Positions 16,498-26,043 are shown, counted from the first letter of the stretch. The stretch: 64,000 bases of DNA from JAKFYM01 sp964612065 (GCA_964612065.1 CAZTCD010000003.1:27718-91717); one strand, 5' to 3'. A program made the numbers and translations. Notes: generated by a model from the letters alone, not told the origin.

Positions 16498-17130
16498 TCA
16501 GGGCTTGGGGGGAAGGGGGAGTTTCAGAAGGTCTTCCGCCGTGATGGTGCGCTCTTCCTCGTTGCGGTCGCGGAGGCGGAGGGTGTCCCAGTGAGGGGCC
16601 AGGCCTTCCAGGATCGCCACCCTTCCTTTGTGCCGCAGCAGGAATTCCGGAAAGCGCCAAACGCCCGATCGATAAAGCGGATCCTTACCGAGAGAGATGG
16701 ACATCGGCCGCACCCGGGTTTTTCCTTTCTTCGCCTTTCCCACCTCGCAGGAGAAGGTGAAGCGCTTGGAACTCAGGCGCACCTTGGTGAAGCTCGGGCA
16801 TTTCAGCTTTCCTTTTTTGCGCCATTGATTGGCTTCGCGGTCGAATACATGGAGCATGGGGCCGGTATCGGCCGAGGAGAGCACGAAGAGCTTTTTTTTC
16901 TCCGTGACCAAGCCGATCACGGGATTTTGCTCCGCCTCAGCGGGGAGGGGAATGATCGTTCTTTCGCCCGCAGCGAAAGGGATGGCCACCACTCTGGCCT
17001 GGCCGTTGGCGAGGCGGAGGCCGGCGTATACCACGCCCTCGTCGTCGAAGAATACGGTGGTGAAGTGAGCGGCATCGGGAGAAGCGGGTGAGGAAACAGA
17101 TAGAAGAAGTGCGAGGAGAATAGCCTGCAT
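16498..17130 (-). CDS. Secreted protein, possible beta-propeller fragment
   Basis: A 210-residue exported protein with a short signal peptide (M-Q-A-I-L-L-A-L-L-L-S-V). The body is beta-rich with repeated short strands (V-V-Y-A-G-L-R-L, L-F-V-L-S-S, L-H-V-F-D-R), similar in texture to the exported protein at 28802. Two cysteines. No family recognised. It lies 19 bases upstream of the amidotransferase-like gene, so a common transcript is possible. Confidence 0.65.
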   Translation of the reverse strand: MQAILLALLLSVSSPASPDAAHFTTVFFDDEGVVYAGLRLANGQARVVAIPFAAGERTIIPLPAEAEQNPVIGLVTEKKKLFVLSSADTGPMLHVFDREANQWRKKGKLKCPSFTKVRLSSKRFTFSCEVGKAKKGKTRVRPMSISLGKDPLYRSGVWRFPEFLLRHKGRVAILEGLAPHWDTLRLRDRNEEERTITAEDLLKLPLPPKP

Positions 17131-17187
17131 GAGAACCTATCCTAACTTCTCTTCTGCGGGTAGGCAGCCGTTTTTTCAGCGCATGGC

Positions 17188-18240
17188 CTAACGTTTTACC
17201 TGTGGCCGGATGCCATGGCTGGCAAGAGCCCAGGCGCTGAGCTTGTAAAGAAGGCGGGCTCCTACGTTGGCGTCCCACTCCTCTCCTTTTTTCCCGGGCG
17301 AAACTTCATTCAGATCAAAGCCCACGATGGTGCGCCCGGAGCGCGCTACTTCCCCGATCAGGATCGCCGCTTCGGCATAATCAAGGCCTCCGGGTACGGG
17401 GGTTCCGGTGTGGGGGCAGAAGCGGGGATCGAGGCCGTCGATATCGAAGGTGATCCATACTTTCCCGGGAAGTTTTTCCACGATCTCTTTGGCGATCGAA
17501 GCCCAGCATTCGCCGGAGCCTTTGCGCTTCTGGCAGTCGAGGTCGAAATAGGTTTCGATGCGTCCCTTCGAGGCATGGATATAGTCCCATTCCTCCTCGC
17601 AGAAGTCGCGGATACCCACCTGCACCAGTTTGGCGGCTTCGGGGATATCGTCCATCACGTTGCGGAGGATAGAGGCGTGGGAAAAACGGAAGCCCTCGTA
17701 GGCTTTTCTCGTATCAGAATGGGCGTCGATATGGAGGAGGCCGAAGCTCTTTTCTTTTTCCGCCAGAGCCTGAAGCGCGCCGTAGGGAGAGGCGTGATCG
17801 CCACCTACGAGGCCGATGATTTTGCCGGCGTCCAGAATCTCCAGGGATCTCTCACGCACCTCTTCATTCACGAGCTCGGAAATCTCGTTCACGGAACGCA
17901 GTGATTTGGCGAGTGCCTTGCTCTTTCCGATGCGTCCGCCCGCCTTGATGATTTTCTGGGCCTCCGCTTTCGCCTTGCGGTTCCAGGCGCTGATCTTTTT
18001 CGAAAGTGGGAGCATGTGCAGGCCTGCCTCATAGGGGCGGTCTACCTCGAGATCAAAAAGGTCCACCTGATAGCTGGCTTGCAGGATCGCCTCTGGGCCC
18101 TTGGAAGTTCCGCCCCCGTAGCTGGTGGTGGCTTCCCACGGCACGGGAAGATAGATCAGCTTCGCTTCCTCAAAGGAATGGGGGAGGCCGAAGATGCCGG
18201 AATCAAGATCGGAGGCGGAATTGGGATCAAATTCTTTCAT
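17188..18240 (-). CDS. speB: Agmatinase/arginase-family ureohydrolase
   Basis: A 350-residue binuclear-manganese hydrolase. All metal motifs are visible: G-G-D-H-A-S, D-A-H-S-D-T, and D-I-D-G-L-D-P with T-G-T-P-V-P-G-G after it, then G-F-D-L-N-E-V-S-P. The overall pattern fits agmatinase (agmatine to putrescine and urea) but family members also hydrolyse guanidinobutyrate or formimidoyl-glutamate. The protein has an insertion of about 35 charged residues before the metal site. ATG 18240 is preferred; ATG 18255 is possible. It overlaps the upstream GNAT-like gene by 14 bases. Confidence 0.88.
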   Translation of the reverse strand: MKEFDPNSASDLDSGIFGLPHSFEEAKLIYLPVPWEATTSYGGGTSKGPEAILQASYQVDLFDLEVDRPYEAGLHMLPLSKKISAWNRKAKAEAQKIIKAGGRIGKSKALAKSLRSVNEISELVNEEVRERSLEILDAGKIIGLVGGDHASPYGALQALAEKEKSFGLLHIDAHSDTRKAYEGFRFSHASILRNVMDDIPEAAKLVQVGIRDFCEEEWDYIHASKGRIETYFDLDCQKRKGSGECWASIAKEIVEKLPGKVWITFDIDGLDPRFCPHTGTPVPGGLDYAEAAILIGEVARSGRTIVGFDLNEVSPGKKGEEWDANVGARLLYKLSAWALASHGIRPQVKR

Positions 18241-18925
18241 AGAGGGATCTCTCATATATCAGGGGAAGCGGGCTTGCATTATGTGTATGGGGAGAGCAGG
18301 AGGTGGCCAGGAAAGCGGCTCCCCAGTCTTTGGCATCGCGGGCCTGGAGGGAAAGCAGGCTGAAAATGGATGGTGCCGGGACCAAAGCCACTCCCTGGTG
18401 GAAAAAAGTATAACTCGCGCCGCCGGTACCCAGATAGTAGCGGCTTTCTTTCTGGTGGAGCTTGGTGAGGGCAAATAAGCCGCTCTCGTTGGCTCCCGGA
18501 TCGATCGAGCGGGTAAAGGCCAGGGTCCACTCGGCGGGTTCCGGTGCATTGCTGCCGGCGGGCTCCGGAAGATCGGCAGGTTCCGAGAGGGGAAGGCCGT
18601 GCACGCTCACGACATGGGTTTTATGGTAGTCCCTCTCGATCAGGGCGAGCAGACTGGGATCGGTGTGCGGGCAGATCCAGAAAGCCGGTGCCCTTTCTTT
18701 GCGCAGGTAAAAACGATCAATCTCCTGGAGATCACGTGCTTCCACCGGACCATCGAGGCCGAGGCCGCTTACTCCATGCACCGGTGACCAGGCTCCGGAA
18801 TAAACGGCGCGGGCATTTCCCAGCTCCAGCACCTCTGCTTCGGCATAGGGATTGAGGTCGGCGGCCGCACTGGTGTGTGCGGCGGCTTCTGCCGCAAAGG
18901 CAAATTCCAGCTCACGCGAATTCAT
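18227..18925 (-). CDS. Degenerate GNAT-like acetyltransferase
   Basis: A 232-residue protein whose N-terminal half matches a GNAT subgroup: N-A-R-A-V-Y-S-G-A-W-S-P-V-H-G, then G-L-G-L-D-G-P-V and I-D-R-F-Y-L-R-K-E, then I-C-P-H-T-D-P-S-L-L-A-L-I. The C-terminal half keeps the A-P-A-P-S-I position but lacks the R-G-x-G-x-A acetyl-CoA loop, which suggests altered or lost catalysis. It lies two bases downstream of the M3 peptidase and overlaps speB. Confidence 0.6.
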   Translation of the reverse strand: MNSRELEFAFAAEAAAHTSAAADLNPYAEAEVLELGNARAVYSGAWSPVHGVSGLGLDGPVEARDLQEIDRFYLRKERAPAFWICPHTDPSLLALIERDYHKTHVVSVHGLPLSEPADLPEPAGSNAPEPAEWTLAFTRSIDPGANESGLFALTKLHQKESRYYLGTGGASYTFFHQGVALVPAPSIFSLLSLQARDAKDWGAAFLATSCSPHTHNASPLPLIYERSLYERI

Positions 18926-18927
18926 GG

Positions 18928-20964
18928 CTATTGGATCAGGCCGTCGCGGCGGAGCAGTGCCTTGGGATCAGGCTCGCGGCCGCGGAATCGCTTATAAAGC
19001 TCCATGGGGTGCTCGGAACCTCCTTTGGAGAGAACGTTATCGCGGAACGAGCGCGCCACTTCCGTGCTGAAGATCCCTTTCTCTTTGAAGAACTCAAAGG
19101 CATCGGCATCGAGCACCTCGGCCCACTTATAGCTGTAGTATCCGGCGGAGTATCCGCCCGCGAAAATATGGGAGAAAGACGTGCTCATCGAAGTGCCGGG
19201 AACGGGAGGGAAGAAGCGGGTGCGCGCCATTTCCTGCACCTCGAACTCCTCGATATCGTCGATCTCGCTGGTGTCTTTAGCGTGCCAGGCCATATCGAGA
19301 AAGGCGAAGCTCAGCTGGCGAACTCCCATCCATCCGGCCATGAAGGTGGAGGCTTTGCGGATCTTCTGGATGAGCTCCATCGGCATGGGGGCGTGAGTCT
19401 GGTAATGCTTGGCAAAGAGCGCCAGGCCTTCCGGCTCGTAGGCCCAGTTTTCCATCACCTGGCTCGGTAGCTCCACGAAATCCCAGTAAACATTGGTGCC
19501 GGCGATCGAGGCGTAGCGGCAGTTAGAGAGAATGGAGTGCAGCGCATGGCCGAACTCATGGAAAAGGGTTTTTACTTCTCCATGGGTAAGCAGCGAGGGC
19601 TGCGAAGCCGTGGGCTTGGTGAAATTGCACACGATGCTCACATGGGGCCGGCAAACCTTGCCGTTCCAGGTTCCCTGCTCCAGGAAGTTGGTCATCCAGG
19701 CGCCGCCTCTCTTGGAGGCCCGGGGGAAGAAATCGGCGTAGAACCAGGCGAGGAAGCGCCCGCTGGATTCCTCGATCACCTCGTAGGCTTTTACGTCAGG
19801 ATGGTAAACGGGAATATCCGAGCGTTCTTTCAGCTGGATGCCGTAGAGCTTGCGAGCGTGCTCGAACACGCCTTCGATCACGCTTTCGAGGCGGAAGTAG
19901 GGGCGAAGCTCGTCGTCGCTGAGCTGGTACTTCTCTCTTTGCAGCCGTTCGATGTAGAAGGCCACGCTCCAGGGATTCATCTCTCCCTCTCCGGTGTGGC
20001 GGCGTTTGGCCTCGATCAGCTCGGCGATATCGCGCTCCGCGGCCGGCTTGGAATGGCTGAGTAGCTCCTCGAGGAAGGCGTTCACCTTATCCGGAGATCC
20101 CGCCATGCGCTCTTCCAGCACGAAGTGCGCGTGGTTTTCGTAGCCGAGCAGGCGGGCGCGGTCGAAGCGGAGCCTGGCCAGATCGCGGGCGTTCTGCCGG
20201 TTGTCGTACGGCGCTTTCATCCCCTTGCTCATCACTGCGGTCCAGAGCTCTTTTCTCAGGTCTTCGCGGGTGCAGAACTGCAGGAAGGGGCCGTAACTAG
20301 GGGCCTGGAGCGAGAAAGCCCAGGCCTCGGGGCGGCCTTTCTCGGTGGCAGTGGCTTTGGCGTCTTCGAGGGTTCCCTTGGGAAGATCCTTGAGGGCTTC
20401 TTCATCCGTTACAAAGAGAAGGAAATCGTTCGTGGCCTTGAGCACGTTATCGGAAAATTCCTGGGTGAGGCGCGCCTGGGTGCGATCGATCTCCCGGAGC
20501 TTTTCCTTCTGGCCTTCGTTCAGCAAGGCGCCGTTGCGGCGGAAGGCTTTATAGGTTTTTTCCACGAGCTGAAGGCTTTCCGGATCGAGATCCATGGAGG
20601 CGCGGCGATCGTAAACGTCCTGCACGCGGGCGAAGATTTTCGCGTTCAGAAGAAGATCGTTGGAGAGCTCAGCGAGCTTCGGGCTCACTTCCTTGGCGAG
20701 AGCTTGCAGCTCATCGCTGGTATGGGCTCCCACGAGATTGAAAAACAGAAGCTGCACTTTCTCGAGCTCCTCGCGATGGAACTCGATGGCTTCGATCGTG
20801 TTCACGAAGGAGGAGGGGGCCGGGTCTTCCTCGATCTTTTTCAATGCGGCGCGGGCCATCTTGATCCCTTCCTCGAAGGCGGGCCCGAAATCCGAGCTTT
20901 GGATCTGAGGAAAGGGAAGGGTGGCTTGATCGTTTAAAAGATTCGGATTCAGCAGTTTGTTCAT
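18928..20964 (-). CDS. prlC: M3-family oligopeptidase (oligopeptidase A)
   Basis: A 678-residue cytosolic zinc metallopeptidase, the usual length for oligopeptidase A. The zinc motif H-E-F-G-H is at 469-473, with the third ligand Glu in the following helix (L-P-S-Q-V-M-E-N-W). The C-terminal F-A-G-G-Y-S-A-G-Y-Y-S-Y-K-W segment contains the substrate-binding tyrosines. These enzymes degrade peptides such as cleaved signal peptides. It is the first gene of a unit with the GNAT-like protein and the ureohydrolase. Confidence 0.95.
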   Translation of the reverse strand: MNKLLNPNLLNDQATLPFPQIQSSDFGPAFEEGIKMARAALKKIEEDPAPSSFVNTIEAIEFHREELEKVQLLFFNLVGAHTSDELQALAKEVSPKLAELSNDLLLNAKIFARVQDVYDRRASMDLDPESLQLVEKTYKAFRRNGALLNEGQKEKLREIDRTQARLTQEFSDNVLKATNDFLLFVTDEEALKDLPKGTLEDAKATATEKGRPEAWAFSLQAPSYGPFLQFCTREDLRKELWTAVMSKGMKAPYDNRQNARDLARLRFDRARLLGYENHAHFVLEERMAGSPDKVNAFLEELLSHSKPAAERDIAELIEAKRRHTGEGEMNPWSVAFYIERLQREKYQLSDDELRPYFRLESVIEGVFEHARKLYGIQLKERSDIPVYHPDVKAYEVIEESSGRFLAWFYADFFPRASKRGGAWMTNFLEQGTWNGKVCRPHVSIVCNFTKPTASQPSLLTHGEVKTLFHEFGHALHSILSNCRYASIAGTNVYWDFVELPSQVMENWAYEPEGLALFAKHYQTHAPMPMELIQKIRKASTFMAGWMGVRQLSFAFLDMAWHAKDTSEIDDIEEFEVQEMARTRFFPPVPGTSMSTSFSHIFAGGYSAGYYSYKWAEVLDADAFEFFKEKGIFSTEVARSFRDNVLSKGGSEHPMELYKRFRGREPDPKALLRRDGLIQ

Positions 20965-21094
20965 AGGACATGCTTACCATAGGAAAAAAGCATTGGCTGA
21001 TTGGGCGGCGCATAAAGTTGGTGATTTCTTGTGCTGCAGGGGAATTGCGAAGAAACTATTTTGATTGATTCACAATTCATTCGAGAGGGGAAGT

Positions 21095-22231
21095 ATGCGC
21101 CATCTACTTTTTAGCACGGTCGTTTTTCTGGCGGCCTTGGGACAGCCCGCTAAAGCCACAGCATTAGAAAGTTCGGGAAAAGCGATGTTTGCTTTTCGCG
21201 ATCAGAACTCCTCGTATCCCGGTCACGATAAGATGGTGAGAATCCAGGGAGAAGTGGGCGGCCGATACCATTTTGAAAATTCCTGCGGAAAATCGGGATC
21301 TCGGTGCGATTGCCTATTGTATCGTGGAATCGATGATCGGCGCCCTTTGAGAGCTGCCGGCTTGCTCTCGAGCCGCTTGTATAATGCCATTTCCTGTAAA
21401 ATTCCCGATTCAACTTACGGCGCGCGGCAGATTTCGCACGTGCAGCTCCGAAAAAGGGGCGCGCAGGCCGTAACAGGCAAGCTGCGAATCCTGGATTCTC
21501 TTCGCCTCGAAAATATTCTCGGCCAATCTTTGAAAAAGGAAAAAGTGCGAGGGATCTTCCGCTACCATTGCGACCGCACCTTTTTCGAAGGCGAGGGCGT
21601 GGGAGCGCATCAGATCACCTGCTTTCCCGGGCAGCACCTGGGGGTTTTGACGGCCAGGTATCATTTCTACACCTATCGCTCAGGCGAGGACTCCAATTTA
21701 TCCGGAGGCGATTCCGCCTTTAGAGACTCCATTTGCGGGAGGAATAACTTCCTGAAAACGCAGTGCACGGGAAACACTCCCGTGCTTCGCTACGGTTTGT
21801 ATAAAGAGAACAAAGGGCTCTTCCAGGTGGGTATTACGCTCACCAGGGCGCCCGAAGGAGAGAATCTTTCGGAGAGCTACGGCTTTGCTTCCCTGCCTGA
21901 CGAGAATGGCCATTGCTTCCCTGGGCTGGTGAAAGCCCGTCCATATGTGGCGCAGCCGGCTTCGATCGTGGGTGGTGATTTGGATGGAAGCAACCCGCCT
22001 TCAAGCTTCATCAATCTGAACAACTCCCTGAACGACACTCAGGTGGAGGCCGAAGAGCCTGCGCCCTTCACCATCATGCGCAGTGTGAATGAGACTCCCT
22101 GTGATTCCATGACCGGTAACTGCCTTGGAGCCACCTTCGGAGCTGCTCAAGTGGCCAGGCAGGTCGCCTATACCAGCATTACTCCGGTAGTGTGTGTGAT
22201 GCCTGAGGCGATGGTTCGCGGCCTCTTTTGA
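21095..22231 (+). CDS. Secreted cysteine-containing protein, unknown function
   Basis: A 378-residue exported protein from ATG 21095 behind GAGAGGGGA. Signal peptide M-R-H-L-L-F-S-T-V-V-F-L is cleaved near A-T-A-L. There are more than ten cysteines (for example S-C-G-K-S-G-S-R-C-D-C), so disulfides in the periplasm or outside are likely. No domain is recognised. It is monocistronic and followed by a hairpin at 22264. Confidence 0.7.
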   Translation: MRHLLFSTVVFLAALGQPAKATALESSGKAMFAFRDQNSSYPGHDKMVRIQGEVGGRYHFENSCGKSGSRCDCLLYRGIDDRRPLRAAGLLSSRLYNAISCKIPDSTYGARQISHVQLRKRGAQAVTGKLRILDSLRLENILGQSLKKEKVRGIFRYHCDRTFFEGEGVGAHQITCFPGQHLGVLTARYHFYTYRSGEDSNLSGGDSAFRDSICGRNNFLKTQCTGNTPVLRYGLYKENKGLFQVGITLTRAPEGENLSESYGFASLPDENGHCFPGLVKARPYVAQPASIVGGDLDGSNPPSSFINLNNSLNDTQVEAEEPAPFTIMRSVNETPCDSMTGNCLGATFGAAQVARQVAYTSITPVVCVMPEAMVRGLF

Positions 22232-22263
22232 GGGCTCGGGAGTAGGGATTTGACCATAATGAG

Positions 22264-22285
22264 GGCCGTCCCTTTGGGGGCGGCC
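22264..22285. terminator. Bidirectional hairpin between convergent genes
   Basis: GGCCGTCCC pairs with GGGGCGGCC across the loop TTTG (nine pairs, one G-U), extended by an outer G-U and A-T pair. It sits exactly between the stops of the 21095 and 22286 genes. The U tract is short. Confidence 0.5.
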
Positions 22286-23020
22286 TTACTTCGCTGCCTT
22301 CTGGTTCTTCTGCACGGCCAGGCAGTAGTCGCGGATCAGGTTCTTATAGGCGGTTTTCCCGTCCAGGCTCATTTCGCGGATCTTGAGGCCCAGGTAGCGG
22401 ATGGCGGAGGAGGCGCCTTTTCCCTCCACGCCCGGAAGATCGTGCACTGAAACGTTCATGATCTCAGCGGTGGAGTTGGCGATGATCTCGCCTCTATTGG
22501 TGATCAGGTCGAACTGCAGCTGCATTCCTACGCGCGCCGGGGCGAGCTGTGAGCCCATGGATTTGATGCCGAGGCCGCCCAGGGTGAAGTTCATCACCTC
22601 CACGAACACCTCCTGGCCCGCAAAGCGCACAGTGCATAGGCTGGGGAGCGGAAGCTCGCTATCGGTGTCTTCCACGGATATCCGGGGCAGCTTTCTCTGC
22701 CACCCGGGAAATACGCCCTTCGCCTCCACCAGGCGGCGGATCTTGTTGCGATCTTCCTCGGTCAGGTTAGGAAAGCGGACCAGCACGCAGGCTCCGCCTG
22801 TATCGAAATGTTGTACGAGGAGGCCTTTTACGGTCAGGCTGCCGAGCTGGATATCGTACTCTTTCCCGAAAGAGTCTTTCCAGTCGGGCGGATTGCTCTC
22901 TACTGCCGTTACTCTGGTGATCCCTAGCTCGGAAAGCAGGCCGCGGAGGGGGATCTCTTTTCCCTGAAAGTGGAGGATGAAGTCGGCGGGGAAGAATTTG
23001 ATTCCTTCACTTACGATCAT
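22286..23020 (-). CDS. PilZ-domain protein
   Basis: A 244-residue cytosolic protein. The C-terminal half reads as a PilZ domain: R-K-L-P-R-I near residue 125 stands for the R-x-x-x-R motif, and N-F-T-L-G-G-L-G-I near 165 for the D/N-x-S-x-x-G motif. PilZ domains bind cyclic di-GMP; the substitution of Ser by Thr is tolerated in some members. ATG 23020 follows GGAGG at good spacing, better than GTG 23029. The N-terminal 110 residues may be a YcgR-N-like partner domain. A role in motility or surface behaviour is an inference. Confidence 0.7.
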   Translation of the reverse strand: MIVSEGIKFFPADFILHFQGKEIPLRGLLSELGITRVTAVESNPPDWKDSFGKEYDIQLGSLTVKGLLVQHFDTGGACVLVRFPNLTEEDRNKIRRLVEAKGVFPGWQRKLPRISVEDTDSELPLPSLCTVRFAGQEVFVEVMNFTLGGLGIKSMGSQLAPARVGMQLQFDLITNRGEIIANSTAEIMNVSVHDLPGVEGKGASSAIRYLGLKIREMSLDGKTAYKNLIRDYCLAVQKNQKAAK

Positions 23021-23111
23021 TCTTCTCACCTCCCTCTTCTGATTATCGCTCCCGGCAGCATAAACAACAATCTATATGAAGCTTCCGGGCCAGCTAGTTT
23101 CCGCTATGGTT

Positions 23112-23145
23112 AAAAGAAGAACCCGCCGGATCTCTCCAGCGGGTT
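23112..23145 (-). terminator. Rho-independent terminator
   Basis: On the minus strand AACCCGC pairs with GCGGGTT and is followed by CTTCTTTT. It lies 20 bases past the stop of the 23165 gene. Confidence 0.75.
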
Positions 23146-23164
23146 CCTTTTGCGTGTCAGTTCA

Positions 23165-24151
23165 TCACTTCTTCTGGATCCACCACTGCTTGCTGGCAGG
23201 TACGCGAGTTTTGGCGCCGGCAAGATCCTCGCCTTCGGTGATATACCAGCCTCTGCGGTTCGGGCAGAAGGGAAGAGAGGTATGCATATGGTGCTGGTGG
23301 CGGCGGTCTTCCCAGCCGATCGTGCCGGTGGGGCCATCGTTGCGGGAAGGGCAGCGGCGCTTCATCTGGAGGCTGTGCCAGCAGGAACGGAAGCCCTGGA
23401 AGAACTTGCGTTCGCGGCCTTTGGAATTTCGCGAAGCTTTTTCGAAGACGAACTCATGATTCCCGCTGGTGGCGGTGATACGCATGGTTTTCACGTCGAT
23501 CGCACGGCCGGCAGCGTGAAGGGAGCGGGAGCTGTGGTTTTGGTCTGCAACCGTACCGTTATGCACGAGGTGCACTTTGGTGGCGGTGCCGCCTACGCCT
23601 GCGCTTCTCAGGCCTGCGGTTACGCAAGGAAGCATGTTTACCTTGATATAGGCGGCGTAGTCGTCGGCGAGGCCGCGGCGGTTGGAGCAACCGTAGCCGT
23701 TGTAGTTACCGGTTACGTTGCCTTCACACTCGCGCCAAACCACGTCGAACGCCATCGCGTCGCCTTCGGTGGGAGCGGGCATCAATACGCGGAAAGCCTG
23801 GCGGGGATCGTCGGTAGGCTGGCCTTCGGCATCGTACATCTGCCAGTCGAGGCTGTGGGAGAAGGGCTTGGCGTCGCCGTCCACCTTCACGGATTCCACG
23901 GCAGCCACGTTTTTCTTGTTCGGCTGGCGGAATTCGATGGGCTTCAGGTAAACGATGGTCTGGCCTTCCATGCCGGGAAGGGTTTTTTCCACTTCGGCGA
24001 AGAGCCAGGTGGTAACGGGGCCGCGGGGCTTGAAGGCCTCGCCGTCCACCTCCACCTTGCCTTCAGCGTCTACGGAGAAATCGAACTCTTCTTCCGCGTG
24101 GGCCGGGGAAAAGGTAAGCAGGGCGAACATTAGAGTGAGTGTGAGTCTCAT
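23165..24151 (-). CDS. Exported extensin-like/M15-type peptidase
   Basis: A 328-residue secreted protein (signal peptide M-R-L-T-L-T-L-M-F-A-L-L, cleaved at A-H-A-E). The C-terminal 170 residues resemble the extensin-like/M15 zinc DD-peptidase fold: S-L-H-A-A-G-R-A-I-D-V supplies the first His and Asp, and H-Q-H-H-M-H-T-S the second histidine. Cysteines bracket the domain. M15 enzymes trim peptidoglycan peptides. The N-terminal 110 residues are a separate beta-rich domain. AAGGA precedes ATG and a strong terminator follows, so it is monocistronic. Confidence 0.72.
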   Translation of the reverse strand: MRLTLTLMFALLTFSPAHAEEEFDFSVDAEGKVEVDGEAFKPRGPVTTWLFAEVEKTLPGMEGQTIVYLKPIEFRQPNKKNVAAVESVKVDGDAKPFSHSLDWQMYDAEGQPTDDPRQAFRVLMPAPTEGDAMAFDVVWRECEGNVTGNYNGYGCSNRRGLADDYAAYIKVNMLPCVTAGLRSAGVGGTATKVHLVHNGTVADQNHSSRSLHAAGRAIDVKTMRITATSGNHEFVFEKASRNSKGRERKFFQGFRSCWHSLQMKRRCPSRNDGPTGTIGWEDRRHQHHMHTSLPFCPNRRGWYITEGEDLAGAKTRVPASKQWWIQKK

Positions 24152-24287
24152 GGAAAATCCTTGTGGGCTAAGCTTAGGTGTTTTTGGATCCTTAAATTCC
24201 TTCTTGAAAATGTTCGGATAGATTCAGCGGAAAGTTGAGAGGGGAAAGCCGTATTTTTTCACTGCGTTGTCTGGTAAGGGTGTGGCC

Positions 24288-24926
24288 ATGTATTCCTGTT
24301 CCAAAGCCCGTTGCTCCCGCTGCAGAATGCACCAAGAGCTTTGTATTTGCGGGCATTTGCCGAAATTGGGCACCCGCAGCCGTGTGTGCTTGTTGATGCA
24401 CGCTCAGGAGAAAGATAAGCCTTCCAATACCGGCCGATTGGCTCAACTTTGCCTGGAGAATTCGGAAGTGCGGTACCGTGGACTGAGGGACGGCACCCCT
24501 CTGGACCTCTCCGGCCTGATTTCCGAGGATTACGAAACCTGGATGCTCTACCTCAGCCCCGACTCCTCGGAGCTTACGCCGGAGCTGGTGGCGCAGACCT
24601 CCAAGCCCGTTCGCCTGCTGGTGCTCGACGGAACCTGGAGCCAGGCCTCCCGCCTGGGTTCCAAACTGGCTCGCTCTCCGGCTCTTGCCGGCGTGCGGAA
24701 GGTGAAGCTCAGGATTCAGCCGGAGAAGCCCTCGGAATATAAGCTCCGGGCAGAGCACCACCCTGATGGAATGGCTACCTTCGAAGCCATAGCCCGCGCA
24801 CTTGGAGTGCTGGAAGGGAAAGAGGGGCCGGAGGTGCAAAGCCGGCTCGAGGAGGTGTTCCGCCTGATGAACGAGCGGGTGCTGTTCACCAGAGGAAAGC
24901 TTCCTGCCGGCTACCGGCCTGATTAA
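24288..24926 (+). CDS. tapT: tRNA-uridine aminocarboxypropyltransferase (DTW domain)
   Basis: A 212-residue DTW-domain protein. The N-terminal C-S-R-C-x7-C-I-C zinc knuckle, the H-A-Q-E motif and L-V-L-D-G-T-W-S-Q-A with the name-giving D-x-T-W are all present, with a closing Y-K-L-R-A-E-H-H-P motif. TapT enzymes use S-adenosylmethionine to form acp3U47 in tRNA. I chose ATG 24288; an upstream TTG at 24267 would add seven residues. The gene stands alone, convergent with the serine hydrolase. Confidence 0.9.
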   Translation: MYSCSKARCSRCRMHQELCICGHLPKLGTRSRVCLLMHAQEKDKPSNTGRLAQLCLENSEVRYRGLRDGTPLDLSGLISEDYETWMLYLSPDSSELTPELVAQTSKPVRLLVLDGTWSQASRLGSKLARSPALAGVRKVKLRIQPEKPSEYKLRAEHHPDGMATFEAIARALGVLEGKEGPEVQSRLEEVFRLMNERVLFTRGKLPAGYRPD

Positions 24927-24933
24927 GCACAGG

Positions 24934-25998
24934 CTAAGGGCGCACGTTCTTGAGGATATATTTTTCGAGGAGGGAATCCGCCTCGAAGTTGGGATCCAGC
25001 CCTCGGGTGTTGGTGGTGAATACCACAACCATATCGAGGGCCGGCACCACATAAACCATCTGGCCTCCGTAGCCCCAGGCAAACTTCACTTCCTGCCCGG
25101 CGATCTTTCTCTGCCACCAAAGCAGTCCGTAGGTGGAGCCTGCCCGCGGAGTGATGTGGTAACGGAAGCTGTTCTCCACCCAGTCGCGTGGCACTACTTG
25201 CTGCCCGTTCCATTCGCCTTTCCGTAGATAGAGCATCCCGAATTTTGCGAGTTCACGCGCGGTGAGGAAAAGGTTATAGCCCCCGCTGGAAACGCCCTGA
25301 GGATCCGCGCCCCAGCGCTCATCCATGATGCCGAGAGGGCGGAAGATGGATTCCCGTACGTAATCTGCCAGGCTCGAACCCGTAGCTTTCGTGATCACAG
25401 CCGAGAGGAGATGGGTGCCTCCCGTGGTATAGTTCCACTTTGAGCCGGGAGAGTCCGGATAGCGAAGGCCGAGAATCGAGTTCACCCAGTTCGGGGTTTT
25501 TTCGATTTCGTATTCCGTGGAATCCTCTTTCCATTGCATCCCGGAGCTGTGGGTGAGGAGGTGACGGATCGTGATGCCCGGTTTCGCTCCAGCAAGGAAA
25601 TCGGAAACGGGCTGATCAAGGCTACGGATCTGCCCGCGATCGATCGCGATCCCCACGGCTGCGCCTAGGATGCTTTTGCTCGCGGAATGCACGTTATTGC
25701 TCGAGCGTTTGGTTGTTTTGTGGAAGTAGCGCTCGAAGGCGAGGGTGCCCTTTCTCACCACGAGAAAGCTGAAGCTCCAGCTTTTGCGCCCGAAGGAAGA
25801 GGAGGCGGATTCAAGAGCTTTGGAGTCGAGGCCCACGCTGGCCGGCGTGCCGATCTTCCAATCCTGGTCATCGTTTACTCGATCCGTATAGGTGGCGTTG
25901 TCTTCGTAAAAGGATTGGCCGGGGAGAGGGGCTTTTCCGGCACCCAGGGAGTCCAGAGAAAGCGCAAGGCCAAAGCACAATAGAAAAGAGAGTCTCAT
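24934..25998 (-). CDS. Serine hydrolase, class C beta-lactamase fold
   Basis: A 354-residue exported protein (signal peptide M-R-L-S-F-L-L-C-F-G-L) of the PBP4*/EstB group. The S-x-x-K motif is in S-A-S-K-S-I-L-G, the Tyr of Y-x-N appears in G-G-Y-N-L-F, and the region W-G-Y-G-G-Q replaces K-T-G. H-S-S-G-M-Q-W is a typical landmark. Such proteins are esterases, peptidases or beta-lactamases; the exact substrate is not readable. AAGGAGGGG precedes the ATG. A terminator immediately upstream separates it from the HiPIP gene. Confidence 0.88.
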   Translation of the reverse strand: MRLSFLLCFGLALSLDSLGAGKAPLPGQSFYEDNATYTDRVNDDQDWKIGTPASVGLDSKALESASSSFGRKSWSFSFLVVRKGTLAFERYFHKTTKRSSNNVHSASKSILGAAVGIAIDRGQIRSLDQPVSDFLAGAKPGITIRHLLTHSSGMQWKEDSTEYEIEKTPNWVNSILGLRYPDSPGSKWNYTTGGTHLLSAVITKATGSSLADYVRESIFRPLGIMDERWGADPQGVSSGGYNLFLTARELAKFGMLYLRKGEWNGQQVVPRDWVENSFRYHITPRAGSTYGLLWWQRKIAGQEVKFAWGYGGQMVYVVPALDMVVVFTTNTRGLDPNFEADSLLEKYILKNVRP

Positions 25999-26010
25999 TT
26001 CCCCTCCTTG

Positions 26011-26043
26011 GGAAAAGAAAAGGAGCTTCGTCAGTGAAGCTCC
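26011..26043 (-). terminator. Strong rho-independent terminator
   Basis: On the minus strand GGAGCTTC pairs perfectly with GAAGCTCC across ACTGAC and is followed by TTTTCTTTT. It ends the HiPIP transcript. Confidence 0.85.
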